Part shown: one piece after another, positions 1 through 7,084 of the stretch
How the letters are laid out: the number at the start of each line of letters is the position of its first letter
Position numbering within the stretch: the first letter of the stretch is position 1
Assembly (NCBI GenBank): GCA_007121375.1
Contig: SKLX01000215.1
Coordinates: forward strand, 1 to 18,815
Reading direction: 5' to 3'
From: Bacillota bacterium
GTDB lineage: Bacteria > Bacillota > Dethiobacteria > SKNC01
Length of the DNA: 18,815 nucleotides
Program-made: the position numbers and the translations under genes
The notes under the pieces: generated by a model
The model's input: only the letters and a program-made list of their open reading frames with translations
What the model was told of the DNA's origin: nothing
The model's database searches: none

Positions 1-57
1 AAATTAAAAGATGTTAATAAAAATTTAGAAATACCTTATAAAACTAAGATTTTATAA
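1..57 (+). CDS. Possible 3' end of an unidentified plus-strand gene
   Basis: Frame 1 is open from the left edge for 18 codons and ends at TAA (55-57), with the C-terminal residues NLEIPYKTKIL. The other two plus frames hit stops within the first 15 bases. The stretch is AT-rich and too short to assign a family. It could be the tail of a gene lying mostly outside the window, or chance. No start codon or ribosome-binding site can be seen. Confidence 0.3.
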   Translation, partial: KLKDVNKNLEIPYKTKIL

Positions 58-159
58 CAGATCTATTCCCCTCCCCCATAAAAAAACTAACAATTAGATA
101 ATATGCCGTCTACAGCCTTTTAATACCCTTTAAATTGCAAAAACTATCTTAAGAATGAT

Positions 160-194
160 AAGGAAAAAGAAAAAAGCCCTGGTAATGGGCCTTT
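160..194 (-). terminator. Intrinsic terminator after the nitrilase-family gene
   Basis: Read on the minus strand, a GGGC/GCCC-type stem (arms 187-190 and 176-179, 7-nt loop) is followed directly by TTTTTTCTTTTT (175-163). It lies about 30 bp beyond the stop of the nitrilase gene, where transcription from the left-end minus-strand run should stop. The stem is short, so efficiency is uncertain. Confidence 0.6.
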
Positions 195-225
195 GTTAGA
201 AAAAGATCCGGGGGAAGAATAACTT

Positions 226-1188
226 TTAAGGCAGGTACTGGGTGTGGGTATCGGCATCATCAATATTATTATATAGCCTGTGGAAATCGATGCGGTAATT
301 GAAATCATCCTTTTCCACAAGCCTCTGCCCCCTAAAGTCCAGGTTATAAACTATTAAAAGCTCTTCATTAATATTGGAGGCTTGAAGGAGCTTCATCCCT
401 GAAGGGGCCCAGACCCCGCTGCCTCCCCAGAAGTAGTCCTGGCTTATCTCATGGCGTCCTACATTGTTAACTCCCAGGCTCCAGATCTGATTGTAAGCTG
501 ACTTGGAGGAGTTCATCAGGTCCCAAAGATAGCCGTAATAGTGGTCCGTCCTCACATTCATATGGGAATACTCCCTGATGGCTTCGGAACGCCAGTCAGC
601 CATGGTGATAATAGCGTCTACTTCATCCACGAAGGCATACTTGCGGGCCATTTCCACAAAAACCAGGTCGTAGCAAATCAAAAAGCCGAACCTCCCCCAG
701 TGGGTATCGATAATTAACCTTTTATCGGAGCCCTGCTTAAAAAATCTTTGTTCCAGGGGAGTTAAAAATATTTTGTCATAGATTAACCCTTCCTCCTGGT
801 GGTCCATATCCTTGTGAATGATAAAGGTGGAATTAAAAAGGGAACCTTCCTTTTCCCGGACATTATTATAAAAAATATACTGGAGCCCTTTACCATCACC
901 CCTCAGACTATCCCTGATGTTTTCAATCCAGGAAATTATCCGGCTGTTTTCCCCTTCCTGGAGCTTCTCAAAAACATCATTCTCGTTTATAGTATCCCAC
1001 ACATAACCCGTTACAGATAATTCAGGAAAAATAACTATATTAACATCTTTATCATGGGCCACCTGGATTATCCGTTCCATCTTGTCCAGGTTCCGCTTTA
1101 CATCAATACTGACGTTAATATTGGCCAAAAGAATACTGGGGCAATCTTCCTTGTGAGAAAAAACCCTCTCTACTAATCTGAATCCCAT
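226..1188 (-). CDS. Carbon-nitrogen hydrolase (nitrilase superfamily)
   Basis: A 320-residue protein of the nitrilase superfamily, which hydrolyses non-peptide C-N bonds (amides, nitriles or N-carbamoyl groups) with a Glu-Lys-Cys triad. The triad is visible: E56 in FPELSVTGY, K139 in YDKIF, and C172 in GFLICYDL. There is no signal peptide or membrane segment, so a cytosolic enzyme is expected. The substrate cannot be deduced; the stretch after the Cys (DWRSEAIREYSHMNVRTDHYY) is not one I recognise from a defined branch. The gene lies 76 bp downstream of the M48 protease gene on the same strand and may be read through from it. It starts with ATG after a weak G-rich Shine-Dalgarno, and a terminator follows. 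The family call is secure, the specific function unknown. Confidence 0.85.
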   Translation of the reverse strand: MGFRLVERVFSHKEDCPSILLANINVSIDVKRNLDKMERIIQVAHDKDVNIVIFPELSVTGYVWDTINENDVFEKLQEGENSRIISWIENIRDSLRGDGKGLQYIFYNNVREKEGSLFNSTFIIHKDMDHQEEGLIYDKIFLTPLEQRFFKQGSDKRLIIDTHWGRFGFLICYDLVFVEMARKYAFVDEVDAIITMADWRSEAIREYSHMNVRTDHYYGYLWDLMNSSKSAYNQIWSLGVNNVGRHEISQDYFWGGSGVWAPSGMKLLQASNINEELLIVYNLDFRGQRLVEKDDFNYRIDFHRLYNNIDDADTHTQYLP

Positions 1189-1264
1189 TACTATACCCCC
1201 CGGTCTATTATTGGAATTATTATTTTATTTCCTCTTTAGCTTAACTTATTTCGCTTCCCACTAC

Positions 1265-2485
1265 CTAAAACCCTTCCGGGTCACGGAACTTATAGCGGGC
1301 ATATTCTATCCTTTCCATTACAGGAGGATGGGAATAGAATACACCTTTTATTAAGGGGTGGGGCTGGACCACGGAAAGATTGGAGCGGGCAAGGTTAACC
1401 TTTAAGGTTACAAAAGCCTCCGGGTTCCGGGTTAGAATCAGGGCTTCCCTGTCAGCCTGCCTTTCAATAACCCTGCTTACCCCGTTTTGCAAGGGCATAG
1501 ACACTATAGAAATAAGGGTAAAAAACAAAATCACCAGGGGAATTACCCCGGGGCCAGGGCCCACCTTCATCAGACCTAAAAGGCCTTTTAAAAGATAAAG
1601 GGATAAAAGGGTACCTGCAGAAGCCATTAATACCCCCTTAATTATGTGTAGATGCTTCCAGTGGCCCATTTCATGGGCTATAACTACCAGCACCTCTTCC
1701 GGGCTGAAATTTTCCAGGAGATTATCGAAAAGCACAATACGCTGGGAACTTCCCAGGCCGGCAAAAAAAGCATTAGCCTTATGGGTGCGCCTGCTGGCAT
1801 CTGCCACCAGTATTTCCTCCACTTCTATCCCTGACCGGGAAGCCATACCCATCATTTCTTCAGCTAAAACTTCATCTTCCAGGGGTGTAAAATCATAAAA
1901 GAGGGGATGAATGAGGAGGGGATAAAGATAAGCATTTAAAAGGAGTAAAATAGAAAACCCTCCTCCCGCCAGCAGCCACCATTTCTGGGGAGAAAGGTTC
2001 ATCAAAGTGTAAAATCCTGAAAATATGAAAGTAGATACGATTAAAGAAACAAAAAGGGACTTAAGGTAATCAAAAAACCACAAAAAGGGAGTTTGAGCAG
2101 TAAGGGCAAAACTACGTTCCACCAGATACCCCCGGTAAAAATCCAGGGGCAGGGTAATGACATGCAGCAGTAAAAAGAAAAAAAATATGTACACTACCAC
2201 ACGGGGAAAATGAATATCCAGGTGTTGGAAATGGCCTGTTGCCCACCAGGTAACCAGAACAAGGAAGAATAAAGTAACCGCCTGTCTGGCCAGGTACAGG
2301 TATAAGGAAATCTGCTGATATTCAGCTGCCCTCTGTAAAAATTCCGGCTGGAAATACCGCAGAGTTTCCGGTTGAAGGACTGTCCCCGACCTCAAGCCTA
2401 CCAGGGTTCCTCCCCAAATCATCAGGACTGCAGCACCTAAAGCAGCCCAAATAATCATAACCTTCACCTTTTTTCTATCTTTCAA
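1265..2485 (-). CDS. M48 family metalloprotease (Ste24/CAAX prenyl protease-like)
   Basis: A 406-residue integral membrane zinc protease of the Ste24-like M48 branch. The zinc site is HEMGH (271-275), with the third ligand in ERQADREA (E341; D345 also conserved). The upstream Ste24-type box SRRTHKANAFFAG (231-243) and the C-terminal SHPPVMERI (385-393) fit the family. Hydrophobic segments lie near 8-30, 65-82, 96-115, 142-165, 168-195 and 285-330, matching a multi-helix membrane chamber. In bacteria such proteins are thought to act in membrane protein quality control; true CAAX processing is not expected. The longest frame starts with TTG behind AGGGA. An alternative start is ATG at 2458 (residue 10) behind AAGGTGA. 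The DUF948 gene lies 100 bp upstream on the same strand. Confidence 0.9.
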   Translation of the reverse strand: MKDRKKVKVMIIWAALGAAVLMIWGGTLVGLRSGTVLQPETLRYFQPEFLQRAAEYQQISLYLYLARQAVTLFFLVLVTWWATGHFQHLDIHFPRVVVYIFFFFLLLHVITLPLDFYRGYLVERSFALTAQTPFLWFFDYLKSLFVSLIVSTFIFSGFYTLMNLSPQKWWLLAGGGFSILLLLNAYLYPLLIHPLFYDFTPLEDEVLAEEMMGMASRSGIEVEEILVADASRRTHKANAFFAGLGSSQRIVLFDNLLENFSPEEVLVVIAHEMGHWKHLHIIKGVLMASAGTLLSLYLLKGLLGLMKVGPGPGVIPLVILFFTLISIVSMPLQNGVSRVIERQADREALILTRNPEAFVTLKVNLARSNLSVVQPHPLIKGVFYSHPPVMERIEYARYKFRDPEGF

Positions 2486-2585
2486 TTTTATCCCTGCCTT
2501 TACATTTCTCCTGTAAAAGTAATATGCTTCAATTACTTATAATATTATTATCCTGGAAAAAGTTTTGACAGGTGATATTTTTAAA

Positions 2586-3038
2586 TTATTTTTTTGACCC
2601 GGTAAACATACCAATAACAACCCTTAATAACTCAGCGAGAATTTCCATGTAGGAAATGACATTATCGGATCGCTCCCTGAAAGAGGATACCGTGTATAAA
2701 ACTTCTTCTCCAACGGTTTCAATGGTATAATCTACCTTTTCCACACTGCCCCTCACTGTCCCTGAAATAAAGTTGACATTGTCGACTACCGTGGGAATGG
2801 TAGGAGTGATATGCTCCAGGCTGACCTTAACATTCTCCGATATTTCTCCTGCATTTTTGACCACCGTGGGCAGGGTTTCCAGGGCAGTATTTATAGATTC
2901 GTTATTTTCTTCTAAAATTTTTTTAAAGTTACTTACTACCATGTTGACATTTCTAAGGGTTATAATCAGGTACACACATAAAGCTACAACGGCCAAAAAT
3001 AAAATAAAAAGACCCAGGTCCATTACTGATATTAACAT
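2586..3038 (-). CDS. DUF948 domain-containing membrane-anchored protein
   Basis: A 150-residue protein with one N-terminal transmembrane helix (about 8-29). A long amphipathic helical stretch follows, rich in spaced Val, Thr, Asn and Ile (for example ISENVKVSLEHITPTIPTVV). This layout matches the DUF948 family, which looks like truncated methyl-accepting chemotaxis or secretion-type coiled coils and often neighbours YtxH genes, as here. The biochemical role is unknown; a membrane-tethered coiled-coil or stress/envelope protein is the usual guess. The ATG follows AGGTGG with 9 bp spacing. The YtxH gene lies 152 bp upstream on the same strand, and the gap contains a candidate promoter and a perfect hairpin, so the two may be controlled partly separately. 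Confidence 0.75.
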   Translation of the reverse strand: MLISVMDLGLFILFLAVVALCVYLIITLRNVNMVVSNFKKILEENNESINTALETLPTVVKNAGEISENVKVSLEHITPTIPTVVDNVNFISGTVRGSVEKVDYTIETVGEEVLYTVSSFRERSDNVISYMEILAELLRVVIGMFTGSKK

Positions 3039-3095
3039 ATATTATCCACCTACTTCTTAAATATTAAAACTCCAGGCTCTTTCATGATGTTAATG

Positions 3096-3121
3096 CTAAG
3101 GTCGCCTGATGGCGACCTTAG
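3096..3121. other. Perfect 11-bp inverted repeat (hairpin) upstream of the DUF948 gene
   Basis: CTAAGGTCGCC (3096-3106) and its exact complement (3111-3121) flank a TGAT loop. No T-run follows on either strand, so it is not a standard intrinsic terminator. It lies between the YtxH and DUF948 genes, about 58 nt before the DUF948 start. In RNA it would be a stable stem in the DUF948 leader, able to act as an mRNA stabiliser, a processing site or an operator. Confidence 0.8.
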
Positions 3122-3139
3122 AAGTGACTATCTGGCAAA

Positions 3140-3167
3140 TTTTTACGCTTCCTACAGTTCCAGTCAA
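3140..3167 (-). promoter_or_regulatory. Candidate sigma-A promoter for the DUF948 gene
   Basis: The minus strand reads TTGACT (3167-3162), 16 bp, then TAAAAA (3145-3140). The -35 matches consensus at five of six positions, the -10 at four. Transcription would start near 3133 and give a leader of about 95 nt containing the hairpin at 3096-3121. Confidence 0.3.
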
Positions 3168-3190
3168 AATTAAGAAATTTTATAAAACTG

Positions 3191-3550
3191 CTAGAGGGTT
3201 GAAGTATCTTCTACTTCTTCGGAAGATTTCTCTCCCGCTTGCCTTTTTTCCTTTTCTTCTTCATACTTTTCCTTTAATTCTTCCTTCTTTTCCTTTAATT
3301 CTTCCCTCTTTTCAGCCAGGGCTTCTTTCTTTTCTGCCAGGGTTTCTTTGGTGCTTTCAGCCGTTTCTTTAGCCTTGGCCGCTATATCTTCCCTGGTTTC
3401 CTTACCCGGTTTAGGAGCAAGCAATAATCCTCCTATGGCACCCAGGGCTGCACCTATGGTCAAGCCATAAGCCACTTTCACCGCTGATTCTCTTTTTTCT
3501 GCCTTTTCCCTTTCTTTCCTTACCTTTTCCAGATAATCTCTAATTGCCAT
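3191..3550 (-). CDS. YtxH domain-containing protein
   Basis: A 119-residue YtxH-type (gas-vesicle-protein-like) small protein. It has a charged N-terminus, a glycine/alanine-rich hydrophobic stretch (about 27-45, GLTIGAALGAIGGLLLAP), and the family signature APKPGKETRE. A long Lys/Glu coiled coil with near-repeats of EELKEKK follows. Family members are induced under general stress in Bacillus; the molecular role is not established. The protein is probably attached to the membrane through the glycine-rich helix. The ATG follows AGGAGGT with 6-7 bp spacing, which fixes the start. The low-complexity Lys/Glu tail comes from short internal DNA repeats (CTTTAATTCTTCC appears twice near 3270-3310), so this tail may vary in length between strains. 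Confidence 0.8.
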   Translation of the reverse strand: MAIRDYLEKVRKEREKAEKRESAVKVAYGLTIGAALGAIGGLLLAPKPGKETREDIAAKAKETAESTKETLAEKKEALAEKREELKEKKEELKEKYEEEKEKRQAGEKSSEEVEDTSTL

Positions 3551-3849
3551 GGTAAAACCTCCTAAATAATTTTCTTTGTTCTTGTGTTAAGAAAAATCTG
3601 CCTTCTTCTTGATAGTACTTCTATACCCTCGGCTAAATTCCTTTGTTTAGATAGGATATATCCTTTAAGAATTCTTTACATCTATATATTCTTTCCCAAA
3701 TAATCTTTATTTTTTCCTGAAAAGTAATTATTATTATTTAAATTGGGCAATATTAAGAAAAACATAATTATTTTTAATTTTAGATTTACAGGAAATTAAC
3801 AAGCAGATGTAGAAATAGATACAAATCCAAAAAGTAAGGAGGGTTTTTC
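3551..3849. other. AT-rich divergent intergenic region
   Basis: This region of just under 300 bp separates the divergent YtxH and 102-residue genes. It holds the two ribosome-binding sites (AGGAGGT at 3557-3563 on minus, AAGGAGG at 3836-3842 on plus) and a 12-bp palindrome AGGATATATCCT at 3653-3664. I find no sigma-A promoter with two good boxes on either strand and no credible gene. A GGGTAT on the minus strand near 3623-3628 resembles a stress-sigma -10, but no matching -35 sits at the right distance. Confidence 0.5.
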
Positions 3850-4158
3850 ATGTGCGATTATTACTTTGATCCGGATCGTGCTGTAGCTTTTAAGGTTAAC
3901 TCTATAAACTCTTCCTTAGTATACGATGAAGATAAAGGAGAACCCACAGCTATCCTTGTTCACACCAATGTTAAAATTACCAACTTCAAAAAGGAAAAAA
4001 TTCGCCGCATAATTTCAGAGCTTTATCCTACCCAAAAATATGACATGGATTCTGCCAGGAAAGAATTTTCAGACACCCTGTTATCCAGGATAATTGAAGG
4101 AGCTCAAAAAATATCCGAGCAGGAATATGAAGAAATCAAAGCCAGGGTTGAAGCCTAA
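3850..4158 (+). CDS. Hypothetical protein, 102 residues
   Basis: I do not recognise this protein. It is soluble-looking, without signal peptide or membrane helix, and appears to be alpha/beta. The N-terminal half (MCDYYFDPDRAVAFKVNSIN) has beta-strand character and the second half (KKEKIRRIISELYP onward) is helical and charged. It begins after a textbook AAGGAGG with 7 bp spacing, which strongly supports translation. It is the only plus-strand gene in the left half of the window and converges on the cyclotransferase-like gene, with only 13 bp between the two stops. No terminator is seen in that gap, so the two convergent transcripts probably overlap. Nothing in the context gives a function. 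Confidence 0.75.
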   Translation: MCDYYFDPDRAVAFKVNSINSSLVYDEDKGEPTAILVHTNVKITNFKKEKIRRIISELYPTQKYDMDSARKEFSDTLLSRIIEGAQKISEQEYEEIKARVEA

Positions 4159-4171
4159 ATATTAGATAAGT

Positions 4172-4840
4172 TCAGGTGCGATCTGCCAGCCTTACAAGCT
4201 CTTCCCTGCTGTAATGACCCTGCACCCCTGGCCTCTCTAGAAAGTAGCTGGCCAGCTCTTCCCGGGACAGGTAGTAAACTTCCCTCAGGCCTTTCATCAA
4301 GGTCTTTAAGTAACTTTCCGAGGGAGGCGAAAAAACAGCAGAGGAAGAAGAATAAGATGGGTTACTTGAAGATATCAAGTCCTGGCCAGAAGTAAAAGTG
4401 TAGATAGGGTAACCCTGATATCTACCCAGATAAACCAGGCTTCCGTAAAGGGATTTAAATACTTGCTTGATCCCTTTTTTTTCTATTTCTGCATAATCTA
4501 TACCCCCTTCCGGAATAGGAGAACGATTATTTTCCTGGGCCACCACCTCCCGGAACTGCTCTTCTTTAATCAAGTATTTCCTTCCCAGGGTCCTTTTAAA
4601 AACCCTGGTTTTTTTATGGCCGATAAAGGCCACTCCTCCTCCCCATCGACGGGAACTGCCGGCAAAATAAAGGGGGTATGAAATATCTACAGTTTCATCC
4701 TCCAGGGGCAGAGAAGTATCCCTGCACCCTCTTTCTTCCCGGGAGGATCCCGGGGGCTTTCCTCCTTCAATGTAGCAGAGAAAACGCTCCCGGCAAATGT
4801 TTGATCCGTAGCTGGCATACCAGATATAAAGGTGTACCAT
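4172..4840 (-). CDS. Gamma-glutamylcyclotransferase-like protein
   Basis: A 222-residue protein whose N-terminus WYASYGSN (7-14) carries the YGSN signature of the gamma-glutamylcyclotransferase (GGCT/AIG2-like) fold, which forms the pyroglutamyl-binding pocket. The following blocks (RFLCYIEGG, GCRDTSLP, YFAGSSRRWGGGVAFI) fit a bacterial subgroup often left unnamed or misnamed. True members cyclise gamma-glutamyl groups; the substrate here is unknown and I cannot place the catalytic glutamate with confidence. Its ATG overlaps the queC stop as TAATG, so the two are very likely translationally coupled and share the queC promoter. A poly-serine stretch near 160-170 (SSSNPSYSSSSAVF) is unusual and may be a flexible loop. 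The C-terminal third is helical and charged. Confidence 0.7.
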   Translation of the reverse strand: MVHLYIWYASYGSNICRERFLCYIEGGKPPGSSREERGCRDTSLPLEDETVDISYPLYFAGSSRRWGGGVAFIGHKKTRVFKRTLGRKYLIKEEQFREVVAQENNRSPIPEGGIDYAEIEKKGIKQVFKSLYGSLVYLGRYQGYPIYTFTSGQDLISSSNPSYSSSSAVFSPPSESYLKTLMKGLREVYYLSREELASYFLERPGVQGHYSREELVRLADRT

Positions 4841-5532
4841 TAATTATCCAGCCCCCCCCCTTGGCATTCCTGATAGGGGATGGGATCTTTTACCCCTGCT
4901 TCGGCAAAACCCTTGATCCTCAAGACGCAGCTGTCACAACGACCGCAGGCCTTATCCCCTCCATGGTAACAGCTGGTTGTAAGGTGCAGGGGGGCTTTAT
5001 TCTTTACTCCCAGCCTTATGATCTCCCCCTTGGTCAGATTCAGTAGAGGAGCTTTAATTATTATGGGCCTTCCTTCAACCCCTGCCTTTGTCCCGACTCT
5101 GATAACCTGTTGAAAAGCATCAATGAATTCCGGCCGGCAGTCGGGATAACCGCTGTAATCTACAGCATTTACTCCTATAAAAATAGCTTTTGCCCCTACC
5201 GCCTCCCCATAGCCCAGGGCATAGCTCAGGAAGAGAATGTTCCTGGCAGGCACATAAGTTGAAGGTATTTCCTCCCTTTCTTCATAAGGAGGAATATCTC
5301 CCCTGTCCCCCGTAAGGGAACTACCTCCCACCCCTTCTAATGTTATAACCCTGTGTTCTTTACAGTAATAATAAGAGGCTATACGGGAAGCGTTTTCCAG
5401 TTCCCGCCGGTGCTTTTGGCCGTAATCAAAGGAAAGGGCATAAACCAGGTATCCTTCCTGGTAGGCCACACTCAAAGAGATGGTACTATCCAGTCCCCCC
5501 GACAGGAGCACTACAGCTTTTTTTGATGTCAT
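4840..5532 (-). CDS. queC: 7-cyano-7-deazaguanine synthase QueC
   Basis: QueC converts 7-carboxy-7-deazaguanine to preQ0 using ATP and ammonia, a step towards queuosine in tRNA. The 230-residue length is normal. The ATP-binding PP-loop SGGLDS lies at 11-16, a conserved YVPARN at 93-98, and the zinc-binding cysteines are C188, C196, C199 and C202. The protein is cytosolic. The usual partners queD, queE and queF are not in this window; the only cotranscribed gene is the cyclotransferase-like gene, joined by a one-base TAATG overlap. The ATG follows GGGGAG. A promoter with an extended -10 lies just upstream, with a leader of about 33 nt, too short for a typical preQ1 riboswitch. Confidence 0.95.
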   Translation of the reverse strand: MTSKKAVVLLSGGLDSTISLSVAYQEGYLVYALSFDYGQKHRRELENASRIASYYYCKEHRVITLEGVGGSSLTGDRGDIPPYEEREEIPSTYVPARNILFLSYALGYGEAVGAKAIFIGVNAVDYSGYPDCRPEFIDAFQQVIRVGTKAGVEGRPIIIKAPLLNLTKGEIIRLGVKNKAPLHLTTSCYHGGDKACGRCDSCVLRIKGFAEAGVKDPIPYQECQGGGLDN

Positions 5533-5572
5533 TATTCTCTCCCCATTAAAAGGATTTTTTTGGTTGTCATAA

Positions 5573-5601
5573 ATTATAGCAAATAATCACCCCTGCAACA
5601 A
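5573..5601 (-). promoter_or_regulatory. Sigma-A promoter of queC
   Basis: On the minus strand, TTGTTG (5601-5596), a 17-bp spacer, and TATAAT (5578-5573). The -10 is preceded by TGC, giving an extended TGnTATAAT element that compensates for the weaker -35. The predicted start near 5566 lies about 33 nt before the queC ATG. Confidence 0.65.
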
Positions 5602-5635
5602 TTATAATTATATCCTTTTTGCCGGAGCGCCCTAC

Positions 5636-5860
5636 CTATCCCTCCATTAGGAAGCGGCCCAGAAAACCCGTTACTTCTATAATCAGCTGGCTGGGAGAAG
5701 GTATTTCCAGGGTCGAAACCACCAGGAGAGCATAGGCTGAAGCTATTGCCCAGAGAAACAGGAAAACAGCCAGCTCCCTCCATTTCTGGTATATATATAG
5801 GGATGGGGCCTGGAATAATAAAAGTACCAGCAGGGCAAAAGCAGTTGCCATAATAAGCAT
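5636..5860 (-). CDS. Small two-helix membrane protein, fourth gene of the ger operon
   Basis: A 74-residue, very hydrophobic protein with two predicted membrane helices (about 2-22 and 31-49). A short loop, YQKWRE, lies between them, and an amphipathic tail ends in FLGRFLMEG. I do not recognise a named family. It begins 24 bp after the gerC stop, behind AGGGGAGAG just before its ATG, so it belongs to the ger transcript. Small membrane subunits have been described next to some GerA-type receptors (the GerD/2TM 'D' subunits of Bacillus megaterium and relatives). A similar accessory role is an inference from position, size and topology only. An overlapping frame at 5574-5783 is rejected because it lacks such features. 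Confidence 0.65.
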   Translation of the reverse strand: MLIMATAFALLVLLLFQAPSLYIYQKWRELAVFLFLWAIASAYALLVVSTLEIPSPSQLIIEVTGFLGRFLMEG

Positions 5861-5884
5861 TTTCTCTCCCCTTTTCCTGTGATT

Positions 5885-7084
5885 TTATCTAATCTCTAAG
5901 GGATCCTTAACCAGCCCTGAACGTCGGACATCCCCTTTTACCTCCACTTCCACCTGGATTTCAGGATAAATATCCTCCCAACGATCTTCAAGACCTCCCC
6001 ACTCCCGGGGAAGGGTGCGGTAAATCAGGTTGCCAAAACCAAAGATATCTGTTTTTAAATCCTGCTGGGTTTTTTCCAGGGCAGCCTGGATATCATTACG
6101 TACCGCCTGGGCCAGGCGGCGGTTCAGGGCATCGGCTGTTCCTGTTTCCCCGGTAAGCCTTTCCTCGGGGGAAGTGGTTTCCTGTATACGCCCTTCGGCA
6201 ATTACTGATACTTTTATAAATATTTCCTCTCCCTGGACCCGGGCTTCCAGGCTGGAAGAGGATTGAAATATCTCTACTGTAACCTCCTTATCTGGGGAAG
6301 CAGGACTTTCAAATATGTATACAGGTCGATTAATATCATTAATAACCCAGTTATAGCCCCGGGTTTCCTGGTCATTTAACCACCCTACCATCTGACCTTT
6401 GTGAAAAGCTGCCGCCCCCTCCACCTCCAGGGGTGATTCCCGGGACATTTCGTCTTCCTCAATCTCCATCACCTTTACCCGGGGGAATAATATCTCGCAT
6501 CCGGGCTGGCTCAGGCGGTTAAAAACTATCCTCAAGGGGTAATCTACAGTAGCAGCCAGCTCTTTTAAAACCACCTGGTGCTGACGGGCTAAAGCCCTTG
6601 CCCCTATGTCTTCCGCTTCATATTCTCCCTCCATGGCCCTGGCCAGGTCTCCCTCCACCACCATGGGCTGAATTATAAAACGGGGTTCCCGGCCCCGCTG
6701 GAGAAAGTCCAGAAGGGGTTCTATTCCCTCCCTTGCCATTTCCTCGGAAATCAAGAGGGTCTGCACATGGGTTAAGTTAATTTCTCGGGTAGACTTTTTA
6801 TTCAGGTTTTTAAGGGCTGCATGAAGGGTAGGTCCCGCAGCCGATACAACCCAGAAAGATTTTTCCCCGGAGTTGCTGCCCCCCTCTTCTTCACCCACCC
6901 TCTGCATGGGGTTTGCCGCCTGGACCGTCACTTTCATATCCCCCTTTTCTTCTTCCCTTTCAAAACCCATCATAAGAACCAGGGTTAACTCTTCGGGCTC
7001 TACCCGGTTCCAGCATCCCGTATTGACGAAGAAAAATAAAAGCAGAACCATAATTAAAAGGACCGACTTTTGGAAAAGACCCAT
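5885..7084 (-). CDS. gerC: Ger(x)C family spore germination lipoprotein
   Basis: A 399-residue GerC-family subunit of a nutrient germinant receptor. It begins with a lipoprotein signal peptide: a hydrophobic stretch at 8-20 and lipobox VNTGC with acylated C24. The family start CWNRVEPEELTLVLMMGFE follows, so the mature protein sits on the outer face of the spore inner membrane. The later sequence shows typical GerC blocks, including the helix-rich C-terminal region with ALEKTQQDLKTDIFGFG that ends family members. Its ATG overlaps the gerB stop as TAATG. GerC is required for receptor function with GerA and GerB. The paralogue group, and therefore the germinant, cannot be assigned. Confidence 0.93.
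   Translation of the reverse strand: MGLFQKSVLLIMVLLLFFFVNTGCWNRVEPEELTLVLMMGFEREEEKGDMKVTVQAANPMQRVGEEEGGSNSGEKSFWVVSAAGPTLHAALKNLNKKSTREINLTHVQTLLISEEMAREGIEPLLDFLQRGREPRFIIQPMVVEGDLARAMEGEYEAEDIGARALARQHQVVLKELAATVDYPLRIVFNRLSQPGCEILFPRVKVMEIEEDEMSRESPLEVEGAAAFHKGQMVGWLNDQETRGYNWVINDINRPVYIFESPASPDKEVTVEIFQSSSSLEARVQGEEIFIKVSVIAEGRIQETTSPEERLTGETGTADALNRRLAQAVRNDIQAALEKTQQDLKTDIFGFGNLIYRTLPREWGGLEDRWEDIYPEIQVEVEVKGDVRRSGLVKDPLEIR

Noticed and set aside
2565..2570. TTGACA on the plus strand after the DUF948 stop
   Set aside because: No -10 lies 16-18 bp downstream, and it would point antisense into the DUF948 gene.
3633..3737. Minus-strand open stretch ending in YRCKEFLKDISYLNKGI
   Set aside because: It looks protein-like but has no ATG, GTG or TTG start with a ribosome-binding site, and is only 35 codons long.
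5533..5601. preQ1 riboswitch before queC
   Set aside because: The predicted leader is only about 33 nt and lacks the preQ1-I hairpin and A-rich tail arrangement.
5574..5783. Minus-strand 69-codon frame overlapping the small membrane protein gene
   Set aside because: No ribosome-binding site, no recognisable pattern, and it conflicts with the better-supported frame at 5636-5860.
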